DNA from: Ornithinimicrobium cavernae
GTDB lineage: Bacteria; Actinomycetota; Actinomycetes; Actinomycetales; Dermatophilaceae
DNA length: 64,000 nt
Assembly: GCF_003121625.1 (NCBI RefSeq)
Contig: NZ_QDDJ01000002.1
Location: forward strand, 1 to 64,000
Direction: 5' to 3'
The stretch's first letter is position 1. Each line of letters starts with the position of its first letter. A program made the translations under genes and the position numbers. Positions 47,895-56,925 of the stretch are shown one piece after another. The notes beneath the pieces were generated by a model. That model did not search any database. It was given only the letters and a program-made list of their open reading frames with translations, and was not told the DNA's origin.

Positions 47895-49363
47895 CTGTGC
47901 CGGACACCCACGACGAGGTCGCTCAGGCGGACCCGTCCCTGGAGCAGGCCCTGCGCGCCGGGCTCGACGAGTTCGAGCTCAGCGAGGAGGACCTCGCCCT
48001 CGTCGAGGGGCGTCGGCGCCAGGCCGCTGAGGACCTCGAGGCGGAGACCCGTCCTGTCGTCGCCGTCGTCGGTCGCCCCAACGTCGGCAAGTCGACCCTG
48101 GTCAACCGGATCCTCGGGCGCCGGGAGGCCGTGGTCGAGGACCTCCCCGGGGTGACCCGCGACCGCGTCGCCTACGATGCGGAGTGGGCGGGGCGGAGGT
48201 TCACCCTCGTCGACACCGGTGGCTGGGAGGTCGACGCCACCGGCATCCACCTGCGGGTGGCCGAGCAGGCCGAGGTGGCCGTCGAGCTGTGTGACGTCGT
48301 GATGTTCGTGGTCGACGCGACCGTCGGGGCGACTGCCACGGACGAGAAGGTCGTGCGGCTGCTGCGGAGGTCGGGCAAGCCGGTCGTGCTGGTGGCCAAC
48401 AAGGTCGACAACGAGAAGACCGAGCTCGAGGCCGCGGCCCTGTGGTCCCTGGGCCTCGGTCAGCCCTGGCCGGTCTCGGCGCTGCACGGGCGGGGGAGCG
48501 GCGACGTGCTCGACGCCGTCCTGGCGAACCTCCCGGACACCTCCGGTGTGGCCGGTGCCTACCCGCGTGGTGGCCCGCGTCGGGTCGCGCTGCTGGGGCG
48601 CCCCAATGTGGGCAAGTCCTCCCTGCTCAACAGGTTGGCGGGGGAGGACCGTGCGGTCGTCCACGACGTCGCCGGCACCACACGAGACCCGGTTGACGAG
48701 CTGATCGAGCTGGACGGCAAGCAGTGGCGTTTCGTCGACACCGCAGGGATCCGTCGGCGGGTCCACCAGACCCGGGGTGCTGACTTCTACGCGTCGCTGC
48801 GCACGCAGACGGCGTTGGAGAAGGCCGAGGTGGCCGTCGTGCTGGTGGACGCGGCCGACAAGATCGCCGAACAGGACGTCCGCGTGATCCAGCAGGTCAT
48901 CGATGCGGGTCGCGCGCTGGTGATCGCCTACAACAAGTGGGACCAGGTCGACGAGGACAGGCAACACTTCCTGGAGCGCGAGATCGAGCGCGACCTCGTG
49001 CAGATCACCTGGGCCCCCCGGGTCAACATCTCCGCGGCGACCGGGCGGCATACCAACCGTCTCGTGCCCGCGCTGGAGAAGGCTCTCGAGTCGTGGGACG
49101 AGCGCATCTCGACCTCCCGGCTGAACGCGTTCCTCGGTGAGGTCGTCGCCGCCCACCCGCACCCGGTACGGGGCGGCAAGCAACCTCGCATCCTCTTCGC
49201 GACCCAGGCCGACACCAGGCCGCCGCGGTTCGTGATCTTCGCCAGCGGCTTCATCGAGCACGGCTACCGGCGCTTCCTGGAGCGGCGGCTGCGTGAGCAG
49301 TTCGGCTTCGACGGCACCCCGATCGAGATCTCCGTCAGGGTCCGCGAGAAGCGTCGCCGCTGA
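47891..49363 (+). CDS. der: Ribosome biogenesis GTPase Der (EngA)
   Basis: Predicted 490 residues. Two GTPase domains, each with GRPNVGKS P-loops, DTGGW / DTAGI switch motifs and NKVD / NKWD base-recognition motifs, and a C-terminal KH-like domain. It helps assemble the 50S subunit. GTG 47891 overlaps the sufE stop; GTG 47897 is an alternative. The stop codon lies in the hairpin at 49360-49382. Confidence 0.96.
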   Translation: MTVPDTHDEVAQADPSLEQALRAGLDEFELSEEDLALVEGRRRQAAEDLEAETRPVVAVVGRPNVGKSTLVNRILGRREAVVEDLPGVTRDRVAYDAEWAGRRFTLVDTGGWEVDATGIHLRVAEQAEVAVELCDVVMFVVDATVGATATDEKVVRLLRRSGKPVVLVANKVDNEKTELEAAALWSLGLGQPWPVSALHGRGSGDVLDAVLANLPDTSGVAGAYPRGGPRRVALLGRPNVGKSSLLNRLAGEDRAVVHDVAGTTRDPVDELIELDGKQWRFVDTAGIRRRVHQTRGADFYASLRTQTALEKAEVAVVLVDAADKIAEQDVRVIQQVIDAGRALVIAYNKWDQVDEDRQHFLEREIERDLVQITWAPRVNISAATGRHTNRLVPALEKALESWDERISTSRLNAFLGEVVAAHPHPVRGGKQPRILFATQADTRPPRFVIFASGFIEHGYRRFLERRLREQFGFDGTPIEISVRVREKRRR

Positions 49364-49382
49364 AGGTCAGCCCGACCTTCAG
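49360..49382. terminator. Bidirectional hairpin spanning two convergent stop codons
   Basis: CTGAAGGTC (49360-49368), loop AGCCC, GACCTTCAG (49374-49382). The arms contain the der stop (49361-49363) and the stop of the minus-strand nuclease gene (49379-49381). Confidence 0.65.
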
Positions 49383-50119
49383 GGCCACTGCACCGGCGTG
49401 CCGGACAGGCGGTAGCTCGCGTAGGCAGACAACTGGATCGCGTGAAGGCCACCGGCGCGCTCCACCGGGATCAGGTAGTAGCGAAGGTCCCCGTCGATGA
49501 CGAAGAAGGCGTCGATCTCGTCGACTGCGTAGGGAACTCTCTCCGCGCCCGTTGTGGAGAGCCACACTGTCCACGATCGACCTGTGCGGACGGTCGTGGT
49601 CTTCACCTGAATGCGTTGCGTGACCCCTGCGTGCTCAACGAGCAGGTCGTACCTGCAGGGCTCGAGCGGCCAGGACACCTGATAGCCGCACAGGGAGAAC
49701 CAGCCAGCCGCGAGGAGCGAACCGGACCGGGAGAGGTGCGCCCGGCTGGGGCCCATGGGGAGTTCCTGCTGGGAGTCCGGCCGGATCGGGGCAAGGTGCT
49801 CGGCGTCGATGCCCAGCCTGACGACGTGGCCGCGGATGGTCGACTGACTCGAGCCACCATTCAACCCCAGGGATTCAGCGACCTCCTGCCAGGTCCTCGC
49901 CTTCGCCACAGCAGTGCGCAACTGTTGCTCGCTCCAGGTCCGCTGCCCCCGGAAGTGGCTGTGGTCGAGTTGGAGGGCGTCGGCATGGCGTCGAACAGAA
50001 CGGATGGCGGCCGACGATGTGGCGGTGAGGCCCAGAACCCGCAGCACCCCGCGCCAGGAGTGGCTGGACAGGACAGCTGCCACCAAGTCCTCGTCGGTAT
50101 AGGAGCGCGCCCGTGGCAT
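49379..50119 (-). CDS. PD-(D/E)XK endonuclease-like protein
   Basis: Predicted 246 residues. Residues 1-110 hold two similar helical DNA-binding-type repeats (YTDEDLVAAVLSSHSWRGVLRVLGL and WSEQQLRTAVAKARTWQEVAESLGL). The C-terminal half is a nuclease-like core: GWFSLCGYQVSWPLEPCRYDLLVE, then IQVKTTT with the catalytic Asp...Gln-x-Lys pattern. Similar proteins are associated with mobile or intron-like elements. It lies 105 bp from tRNA-Pro. ATG 50119 fits TAGTGT (minus strand, 50132 to 50127) 7 nt upstream. Confidence 0.75.
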   Translation of the reverse strand: MPRARSYTDEDLVAAVLSSHSWRGVLRVLGLTATSSAAIRSVRRHADALQLDHSHFRGQRTWSEQQLRTAVAKARTWQEVAESLGLNGGSSQSTIRGHVVRLGIDAEHLAPIRPDSQQELPMGPSRAHLSRSGSLLAAGWFSLCGYQVSWPLEPCRYDLLVEHAGVTQRIQVKTTTVRTGRSWTVWLSTTGAERVPYAVDEIDAFFVIDGDLRYYLIPVERAGGLHAIQLSAYASYRLSGTPVQWP

Positions 50120-50223
50120 GGACACCACACTATCCAGGTTGCGTCATCACGGCAGGCGACCGACAGTACGGCGCCCAGACCCACCTGCAGTGGATCTGGG
50201 CGCCGTGCCAGCTGGCACATCTG

Positions 50224-50297
<74 letters not shown>

Positions 50298-50373
50298 TGC
50301 TGCCCCTGGCGGGGCAACGAGAAATGTACCTCATGAAGGGGCGCGCGCCTGAATCGGTGGGGCATCACGGGGA

Positions 50374-50436
50374 TGCGGTCGGCGAACTCGGCCGGACAGA
50401 TCTGCCAGGTCAGTCCGAACCTGTCCCTGACCCAGC
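50374..50436 (-). pseudogene. Fragment of a VOC (PhnB-like) gene
   Basis: Minus-strand translation gives WVRDRFGLTWQICPAEFADRI, nearly the same as WLKDRFGLSWQIYPAEFDDLV in the intact gene at 51398-51883; the DNA is also clearly similar. Nothing on either side continues the homology, so this is a remnant of a duplicated or recombined copy. Confidence 0.75.
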
Positions 50437-50532
50437 TTCAGCGGGGACAGCGGGGGGACGCAGGTTCACATCCTTCGGGGTGCCTAAACTTGAGGCACGA
50501 GGCATCGCAACGGTGATCGAACGGGGGGCGAG

Positions 50533-51387
50533 ATGCAGGGGTCGCCTTTCCGCACTCTTCACGAGCCGGAGGGTGGCTGGCGGACAGTGGCGGCTCAGGG
50601 CGTTGCTGTGGCGGCGCTCTCGGCGCTGGCGACCTTCACGATCTTCGCGTTCCTGATTCCGCAGATGGACCCGGAATGCTCTTCGAACGGGACGGGATCC
50701 AGGGTCTGTCCTCTCCCTGAGGCGCGCAACCCGGCGCTGATCGGGATCCTCGAGGTCCGCTGGCCTCCCGCGGACGGGTGGGAGGGCCTCGGGATCACCG
50801 TCGCCGTGCTCTCGGTCTTCGCCGCGCTCGGCATCTCGATCTTCCTCTCGATGGACGACCCCTGGTCATCGATCGGTGGCGCCCCCCACACGGTTGGTCT
50901 GCAGGCGGCCCTCGCCGGCACCGGGCTCGCCCTCGTCGCGGCCGGCATCGGCTATGTCCGACCGATCGTCGCGCTCGCCCTGGCGGGCGCCGGCCTCCTC
51001 GCCCTGCTCCTCGCGGCTCTCACCTACCGCAGGTTTGTCCGCACGGTCCGGCGCCGGCACGTGGAGCACCAACGGCGCAGGCAGCTCCGAGAGCACGGCA
51101 CGCGGGTCATCGCCGACGTGCTGGACGTCAGCTGGCGCCCGGGTGCCGGCACCTCCGAACGGGAGATCTTCGAGGTGACAGCCCGGCCCCGTGGCACGAC
51201 GCAGGTTGTCACGGCGTTGCCCGGAGTCCCGCGTTCGGATGCCCCTGTCATCGACGGCACCGTCGACGTGTGTGCCGACGGCGAGCACGACCACCCGACC
51301 GGCATCAACGTGGTCATGGACGCGGATCCCGACAGCGTCCGTGACCCTGACTTCGAGCAGCGCTACCCCGATCTCTCACGGTCTTAG
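50533..51387 (+). CDS. Hypothetical membrane protein
   Basis: Predicted 284 residues. About four hydrophobic helices (near residues 20-43, 84-107, 117-136 and 142-162) are followed by a basic stretch (RRRHVEHQRRRQLREHG) and a 110-residue soluble domain with IADVLDVSWRPG and an acidic end. I recognise no family. ATG 50533 follows GGGGGGCGAG. It lies between the VOC fragment and the intact VOC gene. Confidence 0.65.
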   Translation: MQGSPFRTLHEPEGGWRTVAAQGVAVAALSALATFTIFAFLIPQMDPECSSNGTGSRVCPLPEARNPALIGILEVRWPPADGWEGLGITVAVLSVFAALGISIFLSMDDPWSSIGGAPHTVGLQAALAGTGLALVAAGIGYVRPIVALALAGAGLLALLLAALTYRRFVRTVRRRHVEHQRRRQLREHGTRVIADVLDVSWRPGAGTSEREIFEVTARPRGTTQVVTALPGVPRSDAPVIDGTVDVCADGEHDHPTGINVVMDADPDSVRDPDFEQRYPDLSRS

Positions 51388-51397
51388 CAGCGACTGA

Positions 51398-51883
51398 TCA
51401 CTGAGCGACGGCCTGCATGGCAGCCCTGATCTCGGCAAGATCGATCCTCGACTGCGTGAGCATCGTGGTCATGGCCGCCTTCGCGCGCTCGGGGTCGGGG
51501 TCCTGGACGAGATCGTCGAACTCGGCCGGATAGATCTGCCAGGACAGTCCGAACCTGTCCTTGAGCCAGCCGCACGGGCCGAACTCTCCGCCGTCGCCGA
51601 GGGCGTGCCACAGCTGGTCCGACTCCTCCTGGGAGTCACAGGCCAGGACGATGGAGATGGCCTCGTTGAAGGTGAACTCCGGCCCGCCGTTCAGCGCCTG
51701 GTAGGGCTGCCCGTTGAGCTCGAAGTCCACCGTCATGACGCTGCCCACCCTGTTCGGCGACGGCGTCTCCACGACGTAGGGGCTGACCTTGACGATGCGG
51801 GAGTTCGGGATGAGGGACACGTAGAAGTTCGCCGCCTCCTCGCCCTGGGTGTTGAACCAGAGACACGTGCTGATCTGTCGCAT
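51398..51883 (-). CDS. VOC superfamily protein (PhnB-like)
   Basis: Predicted 161 residues, start ATG 51883 with AGGAGG 6 nt upstream. Vicinal-oxygen-chelate fold: MRQISTCLWFNTQGEEAANFYVSL, FELNGQPYQALNGGPEF and DRFGLSWQIYP are characteristic of the 3-demethylubiquinone methyltransferase-like VOC group, most of which have no methyltransferase activity. Actual substrate unknown. A diverged fragment of the same family lies at 50374-50436. Confidence 0.85.
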   Translation of the reverse strand: MRQISTCLWFNTQGEEAANFYVSLIPNSRIVKVSPYVVETPSPNRVGSVMTVDFELNGQPYQALNGGPEFTFNEAISIVLACDSQEESDQLWHALGDGGEFGPCGWLKDRFGLSWQIYPAEFDDLVQDPDPERAKAAMTTMLTQSRIDLAEIRAAMQAVAQ

Positions 51884-51995
51884 GGTGATCCTCCTCGCGG
51901 TCTGCGGCACGGGAGCGTGCCGCTATCCCTACGGACCGGGACCACGCGGCATACTCATCGGCCCGGCGGTGACCGGACAGGGCCCCTCAGGAACG

Positions 51996-52001
51996 TAGGC
52001 T
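51996..52001 (+). promoter_or_regulatory. -10 box TAGGCT, leaderless phosphatidyltransferase gene
   Basis: TAGGCT ends 6 nt before GTG 52008; this favours 52008 over the in-frame GTG at 52002. Confidence 0.5.
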
Positions 52002-52007
52002 GTGCCC

Positions 52008-52616
52008 GTGAGCAGGACACAGGGTGACGGGGGTCGCCGAGGGGGTGCGCTCAACGTGCCCAACGTGCTCTCCACGCTCCGGCTCGTGGGGGTGCCCGTC
52101 TTCCTCTGGGCGATCCTCACCCACCAGGACGTCCTCGCACTGGTGGTGCTGATGGCCTCGGGGGTCACCGACTACCTGGACGGCAAGATCGCCCGCCACT
52201 ACGGCCTGGTGACGAAGCTGGGGCAGTATCTCGACCCGCTCGCCGACCGCCTCTACATCGCCTCCACGCTCTTCGGGCTGGCCTGGCGAGAGGTCATCCC
52301 GTGGTGGCTCGTGCTCCTGCTCATCGCGCGCGACGCCTTCATCCTCGGGATGTACCCAGCGGTGCACACCTTCCGCGTGCCGGTGCCGCCGGTCCACTAC
52401 ATCGGCAAGGCGGCCACCTTCAACCTGCTGTACGCCTTCCCCCTCCTGCTGCTCGGCCAGTTCGACACCTGGCTGGGCACCGCCGCGCTCCCGGTCGGCT
52501 GGGCGTTCGCGTGGTGGGGGACCGGTCTGTACTGGCTCGGTGCGGCGGTCTACGCCTGGCAGGTCGGGGTTATGGTGGCCACCAGGCGACGACAGTGGCA
52601 GGCGGTGGGAGCGTGA
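52008..52616 (+). CDS. CDP-alcohol phosphatidyltransferase (PgsA2-like)
   Basis: Predicted 202-residue membrane enzyme. The motif D-G-x2-A-R-x8-G-x3-D-x3-D reads DGKIARHYGLVTKLGQYLDPLAD. The position before the DUF881-Sbp-DUF881-gcvH-garA block equals that of mycobacterial pgsA2 (Rv1822). Product could be phosphatidylglycerol phosphate or cardiolipin; the sequence does not decide. The stop overlaps the next gene. Confidence 0.88.
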   Translation: MSRTQGDGGRRGGALNVPNVLSTLRLVGVPVFLWAILTHQDVLALVVLMASGVTDYLDGKIARHYGLVTKLGQYLDPLADRLYIASTLFGLAWREVIPWWLVLLLIARDAFILGMYPAVHTFRVPVPPVHYIGKAATFNLLYAFPLLLLGQFDTWLGTAALPVGWAFAWWGTGLYWLGAAVYAWQVGVMVATRRRQWQAVGA

Positions 52617-53476
52617 GGTTCCTCCGCAACCGTGTCGCCGACCCCGATCGGGACCCCGCCGCGTCGATGGCGCTGCTGCGCGAGGTCATGGACCCACCCC
52701 TGGACCCCGGTTACGCCTCGTGGGCAGAAGCCCGTGAGGCAGCCGGGTTGCCCCGCAGCACAGGCGGCCGCAGCCTGCTGCTGCTGGTGGCGGCGGTCAC
52801 GCTCGGCTTCCTGCTCTCGGTCGCGGCCCAGACGCTCCGGACCCCCGACTCGGCCGACGCCACGACCAGAGAGGAGCTCAGCCACCGGATCGAGGTCGCG
52901 GACGGGATCGGGGACGAGCGCGCCGCGCAGATCGAGGTCCTCCGGCAGGAGATCCAGGCCCTGCAGGACCTCCGCGCCCGGCCGCCGCTGGACCCCGGAC
53001 TGGCCGACGCGGCAGCGCTCCAGGCAGGCGCGAGGGCGGTCGTCGGAGAAGGAGTCGTGCTGACCCTCAACGACGCCCCGTTGAGCGCCGACAGCCACGA
53101 CGGCGACCGCGTCTTCTCCCGTGACCTCCAGATCATCGTCAACGGCCTGTGGGCGACGGGCGCCGAGGCCATCGCGATCAACGGACAGCGGCTCACCTCC
53201 ACCTCGACGATCCGGTTCGCCGGGCAGGCGATCGTCGTGGACCTCAAGGCCCTGGCCCGCCCCTATGTCATCGAGGCGATCGGACCGCAGGACCAGCTGG
53301 TCGACGAGCTGCGCTCTGGTGGCACCGGCACATACCTGACCGAGCTGCGCTCCGACTACGGCATCCTCGTCAAACTCGTCCCGGAGGACGAGGTCACCGT
53401 GCCGTCGGCCTCGCGACTCAGCACCAGGGTGGCTACCGTGCCCGACACCACCGCGACAACGGAGGACAACTCGTGA
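52613..53476 (+). CDS. DUF881 family membrane-anchored protein
   Basis: Predicted 287 residues: cytoplasmic N-terminus, one transmembrane helix (SLLLLVAAVTLGFLLSVAAQ, about residue 58), a coiled segment and the DUF881 domain with VVGEGVVLTLNDAP, IVNGLWATGAEAIAINGQRL and RPYVIEAIGP. Related proteins occur with division-related loci in actinobacteria and Firmicutes; function unsettled. GTG 52613 overlaps upstream stop; stop overlaps sbp. Confidence 0.85.
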   Translation: MRFLRNRVADPDRDPAASMALLREVMDPPLDPGYASWAEAREAAGLPRSTGGRSLLLLVAAVTLGFLLSVAAQTLRTPDSADATTREELSHRIEVADGIGDERAAQIEVLRQEIQALQDLRARPPLDPGLADAAALQAGARAVVGEGVVLTLNDAPLSADSHDGDRVFSRDLQIIVNGLWATGAEAIAINGQRLTSTSTIRFAGQAIVVDLKALARPYVIEAIGPQDQLVDELRSGGTGTYLTELRSDYGILVKLVPEDEVTVPSASRLSTRVATVPDTTATTEDNS

Positions 53477-53805
53477 TCCCCCTCATCGGTCTCGCCGCAG
53501 GCATCGTCATCGGGCTGGTCCTGTCCCCGACGGTGCCGCTCTGGCTGGAGCCGTACCTGCCGATTGCCGTGATCGCTGCCCTCGACGCCGTCTTCGGTGG
53601 AATCCGCGCCGCCCTGGAGGCCGCGTTCAACGACAAGGTCTTCGTCGTCTCGGTGCTGTCCAACGTCCTGGTTGCTGCGCTCATCGTGCTCCTCGGCAAC
53701 CAGCTCGGCGTGGGCGCACAGCTGTCCACGGGCGTCGTGGTCGTGCTCGGGCTGCGCATCTTCTCCAACGTGGCGGCCATCCGGCGCCACCTCATGGGGG
53801 CCTAG
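53473..53805 (+). CDS. sbp: Small basic protein Sbp family (DUF1290)
   Basis: Predicted 110 residues, almost all hydrophobic: three helices with the invariant segment YLPIAVIAALDAVFGGIRAALEAAFNDKVF. It always sits between DUF881 genes in this locus in actinobacteria. Function unknown, membrane location certain. GTG start overlaps the preceding stop. Confidence 0.9.
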   Translation: MIPLIGLAAGIVIGLVLSPTVPLWLEPYLPIAVIAALDAVFGGIRAALEAAFNDKVFVVSVLSNVLVAALIVLLGNQLGVGAQLSTGVVVVLGLRIFSNVAAIRRHLMGA

Positions 53806-53808
53806 CCG

Positions 53809-54555
53809 GTGAGCGAGCAGCAGAGCAGCATGCCGGTCTCCACGCGACACGCCTGGCGACGTCTGGGCCGGCTGGTCAGGCCGCGCCTCAGCACCGGCAA
53901 CGTGCTCGCCGCCCTGATGACCCTGGCGGTGGGCTTCGCCCTGGTCACCCAGGTCCAGGCGGCCAACGACGTCGCCCTGGACGAGCTGCGGGAGACCGAC
54001 CTGATCGCCCTGCTCGACGACGTGTCGGAGCGGGCCGACACGCTGGAGGCAGAGATCAGGCTCCTCGAGAGCGACAAGCGGGCACTGGAGCAGGGCAGCG
54101 GCACCGAGGCCGCGGAGGCGGCCCTCACGAGACTGACCAGCCACCAGATCCTCGCCGGCACCGTCCCCGTCGAGGGCCCGGGGGTCACCATGACGGTCGA
54201 GGCACGGGAGGGTGGCTTCACGCCCACGATGATGATCGACCTGATGCAGGAGCTCCGCAACGCCGGTGCCGAGGCGATCCAGATCGGTGCGGTCCGCGTG
54301 GTCGCCACCAGCTGGATCGGCATCGAGGACGGGACGCTGCTGGTCGACGGTCAGCGGGTCGAGGCGCCCTTCCGCATCGTGGCCATCGGCGACCCGCACA
54401 CCCTCTCGGGTGCCATGGCGATCCCGGGAGGCTTCACGGACAGTGTGCGCGGCATCGGTGGCAACGTCCAGGTCGTCGAGGGTGAGCAGCTCGTCATCGA
54501 CGCGTTGCACCGTGTCGAGGAGCCTCAGTACGCTCGCCCCGTGCCCTCAGAGTAG
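53809..54555 (+). CDS. DUF881 family protein, second copy
   Basis: Predicted 248 residues: one transmembrane helix (NVLAALMTLAVGFALVTQV), coiled coil (about residues 55-90) and DUF881 domain (GTVPVEGPGVTMTVEA, LMQELRNAGAEAIQIGAVRVV). Related to the gene at 52613. Its TAG stop (54553-54555) forms the first half of the TAGGGT box before gcvH. Confidence 0.85.
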   Translation: MSEQQSSMPVSTRHAWRRLGRLVRPRLSTGNVLAALMTLAVGFALVTQVQAANDVALDELRETDLIALLDDVSERADTLEAEIRLLESDKRALEQGSGTEAAEAALTRLTSHQILAGTVPVEGPGVTMTVEAREGGFTPTMMIDLMQELRNAGAEAIQIGAVRVVATSWIGIEDGTLLVDGQRVEAPFRIVAIGDPHTLSGAMAIPGGFTDSVRGIGGNVQVVEGEQLVIDALHRVEEPQYARPVPSE

Positions 54556-54558
54556 GGT
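54553..54558 (+). promoter_or_regulatory. -10 box TAGGGT before gcvH
   Basis: TAGGGT overlaps the upstream stop codon; a GAGGAGA Shine-Dalgarno then precedes gcvH. Likely separate promoter for gcvH-garA. Confidence 0.35.
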
Positions 54559-54598
54559 CTGCTGCACCCGTACGTTTCGACGAGGAGACCGGATCCCC

Positions 54599-54988
54599 AT
54601 GAGTGAGCTGCAGTACCCCGAGGACCTTCGCTACACCTCCGACCACGAGTGGGTCAAGAACCAGGGCGACGGCGTCGTGCGCGTCGGCATCACCGCCTTC
54701 GCCCAGGACGCCCTGGGCGACGTCGTCTACGTCAGCCTTCCCGCCGTCGGCGACGAGATCACTGCGGGGGACGCCTGCGGCGAGGTCGAGTCGACCAAGT
54801 CGGTCAGCGACCTCTACGCGCCGCTGGACGGGGAGGTCACGGCGGTCAACGACGCGCTGGACGCCACGCCCGAGCTGATCAACTCCGATCCCTACGGCGA
54901 GGGCTGGATGATGGAGATCAAGGTCGCGGACGAGGCGGCGCTCGACGGGCTGCTGGACGTCGGCGCCTACCGGGAGCAGACCAACTAG
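54599..54988 (+). CDS. gcvH: Glycine cleavage system H protein
   Basis: Predicted 129 residues. The lipoyl-carrying Lys67 is in EVESTKSVSDLYAP; YTSDHEWV and the GEGWMMEIKV end are typical. It shuttles the aminomethyl group between GcvP, GcvT and the dehydrogenase. The start at ATG 54599 has GAGGAG upstream. gcvP is 2.7 kb downstream; gcvT is not in the window. Confidence 0.97.
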   Translation: MSELQYPEDLRYTSDHEWVKNQGDGVVRVGITAFAQDALGDVVYVSLPAVGDEITAGDACGEVESTKSVSDLYAPLDGEVTAVNDALDATPELINSDPYGEGWMMEIKVADEAALDGLLDVGAYREQTN

Positions 54989-55017
54989 GCTTGGCACACC
55001 GAACGAGGAGGTAGCTG

Positions 55018-55470
55018 GTGAGCGAGCGGGAGCGCGAGCACTACGGGTCCGGCGTGGACCCCACGGCGAATCTGCCGGCGGGCGTTGACCTGCCCGCACA
55101 GGGATACACCTTCGACGAGGAGATGCCGCGCCTGTCGGAGGCGGACCAGCGCACTGTCGACGCGCTGCGCCCCGGCACCGCCCTGCTCATCGTCCTGCGG
55201 GGCCCCAACACGGGGGCGCGCTTCCTCCTTGACGCCGACGAGGTCAGCTCCGGTCGGCACCCCAGCAGCGACATCTTCCTGGACGATGTCACCGTCTCGC
55301 GCCGGCACGCGGTGTTCGCCCGCACCGGTGAGGGCTACGAGGTGCGCGACGTCGGCTCGCTCAACGGCACCTACGTGAACCGTGAGCGCATCGACCAGCA
55401 GCGCCTCGGGCAGGGTGACGAGGTGCAGATCGGCAAGTTCCGGCTGGTCTACTACCGCGGGCGGCAGTGA
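55018..55470 (+). CDS. garA: FHA domain protein GarA
   Basis: Predicted 150 residues. The FHA domain is intact: SSGRHPSSDIFLDD, TVSRRHAVF, VGSLNGTYVNRE and QIGKFRLVY match mycobacterial GarA, which controls 2-oxoglutarate dehydrogenase and glutamate metabolism. The N-terminal tail does not contain the ETTS motif phosphorylated by PknB/PknG in mycobacterial GarA. GTG 55018 has GAGGAGG upstream; stop overlaps the next gene. Confidence 0.92.
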   Translation: MSEREREHYGSGVDPTANLPAGVDLPAQGYTFDEEMPRLSEADQRTVDALRPGTALLIVLRGPNTGARFLLDADEVSSGRHPSSDIFLDDVTVSRRHAVFARTGEGYEVRDVGSLNGTYVNRERIDQQRLGQGDEVQIGKFRLVYYRGRQ

Positions 55471-56303
55471 CGCTCCACCCGATCGGGACCGTGCTGCGGC
55501 TGCTGCAGCAGGAGTTCCCCGAGCTGACGGTCTCCAAGATCCGGTTCCTCGAGACGGAGGGACTGGTGCTGCCGCAACGGCGCGAGTCCGGCCAGCGGGC
55601 CTTCACCGACGAGGACATCGAACGGCTCCGGTTCGTCCTGCGCGCGCAGCGGGACCGGTTCTGGCCGCTCAAGGTGATCAAGGCGGCGCTGGACCGGATG
55701 GACCTGGGCGTCGATCCGCACGTGCCCGGTGCCCAGACCAACGACCCTGCGTATGCCGAGGGGCCGGGCGGCCGTTCCACCGACGGGGCCGCCGGTGGGG
55801 ACGGGGGGCGCCCGGGGACGAACGTCCCGGCCCCGGCGGGCACGGGAGAAGGAGGCGAGGCTCCCGCCTCGCCGGGACCGGACGGCGCGCAGGCCGTGCG
55901 GCTGCCCACCGCGGGTCAGCTGCGTCGTCGCCGCACGATCCGGCTGAGCCCCACCGAGCTGCGCGAGCACACCGGTCTGGATGTCGCTGCCTACACCCAG
56001 CTGAAGGCCTTCGGCCTGATCCGTACCGACTCCGCCGGGCGGCACCCCGCCGATGACCTCGACGTCGCCCGCGAGTGCGCGGCCCTGGCGGCCTACGGCC
56101 TGGAGCCACGGCACCTGCGCCTGTTCCGGGTCGCGGCCGACCGGGAGATCGGCCTGGCCCAGCAGATCCTCGAGCCGGTGCGCCGGCGCCGCGCCCGGGG
56201 AGCGGCCGACGCCGACCCCGAGCAGCTCGAGACCGAGATCGTGGCACGCACCCTGGCCCTGCACGTAGCCCTCGTGAGGGCAGGACTGGGGCAGACGCAG
56301 TAG
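55467..56303 (+). CDS. ftsR: MerR family regulator, FtsR/Rv1828 type
   Basis: Predicted 278 residues. The first winged helix (FPELTVSKIRFLETEGLVLPQRRESGQRAF) is MerR-like; a Pro/Gly-rich linker of about 70 residues follows; a second helical domain (LSPTELREHTGLDVAAYTQLKAFGLI) completes the two-domain layout of Rv1828/FtsR, an activator of ftsZ in Corynebacterium. GTG 55467 overlaps garA. Confidence 0.88.
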   Translation: MTLHPIGTVLRLLQQEFPELTVSKIRFLETEGLVLPQRRESGQRAFTDEDIERLRFVLRAQRDRFWPLKVIKAALDRMDLGVDPHVPGAQTNDPAYAEGPGGRSTDGAAGGDGGRPGTNVPAPAGTGEGGEAPASPGPDGAQAVRLPTAGQLRRRRTIRLSPTELREHTGLDVAAYTQLKAFGLIRTDSAGRHPADDLDVARECAALAAYGLEPRHLRLFRVAADREIGLAQQILEPVRRRRARGAADADPEQLETEIVARTLALHVALVRAGLGQTQ

Positions 56304-56306
56304 CCT
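56301..56306 (+). promoter_or_regulatory. -10 box TAGCCT, leaderless BFN-domain gene
   Basis: TAGCCT begins at the ftsR TAG stop and ends 6 nt before GTG 56313. The GGAGGGG between them is too close to the codon to act as a normal Shine-Dalgarno. Confidence 0.5.
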
Positions 56307-56312
56307 GGAGGG

Positions 56313-56810
56313 GTGAAGGAGCTGGATGTCCTGGGTGTGCGGGTCGAGATGCCCACCAACAACCCGATCGTGCTGCTGCGCGAGCGCGAGGGGCAGCGCT
56401 ATCTCCCCATCTGGATCGCCGCCCCGGAGGCCACGGCGATCGCCTACGCGCAGCAGGGGGTGCAGCCACCGCGACCGTTGACGCACGACCTGATGGTCAC
56501 CCTCATCCAGGACCTCGGTCACCGCCTGGACGAGGTCCGCATCACCAAGATGGAGGACAACATCTTCTACGCCGTCCTCGTCCTGGACGGCAAGATCGAG
56601 ATCTCCGCGCGCCCGTCCGACGCGATCGCCCTCGCGCTGCGCGCCGCCACGCCGATCCTGGTCGCCGAGGACGTCCTCGACGCCGCAGGCGTGGCCATGG
56701 CGGTCGAGGACGAGGACGAGGTGGAGCGCTTCCGCGAGTTCCTCGACCAGGTCTCGGCGGAGGACTTCGAGTCCGGCGGGGAGGACCCACCGGAGCAACC
56801 ACGGGACTGA
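56313..56810 (+). CDS. Bifunctional nuclease (BFN, DUF151) family protein
   Basis: Predicted 165 residues. LREREGQRYLPIWIAAPEATAIA, MVTLIQDLGHRLDEVRITKMEDNIFYA and SARPSDAIALALR define the DUF151/BFN family, homologous to mycobacterial Rv1829. Nuclease activity has been reported for relatives; its role in this locus is unknown. Acidic C-terminus. Confidence 0.9.
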   Translation: MKELDVLGVRVEMPTNNPIVLLREREGQRYLPIWIAAPEATAIAYAQQGVQPPRPLTHDLMVTLIQDLGHRLDEVRITKMEDNIFYAVLVLDGKIEISARPSDAIALALRAATPILVAEDVLDAAGVAMAVEDEDEVERFREFLDQVSAEDFESGGEDPPEQPRD

Positions 56811-56925
56811 CCGGGCACGAGAGGAACATCCGGCGCAGTGATGACGGCGCGTGACCGCGTGGCGGTCATTGACCCGGGGCCCCGGAAGGCTTACCGTCGA
56901 ATCACACCAACGTAGTCTAGGAGGG

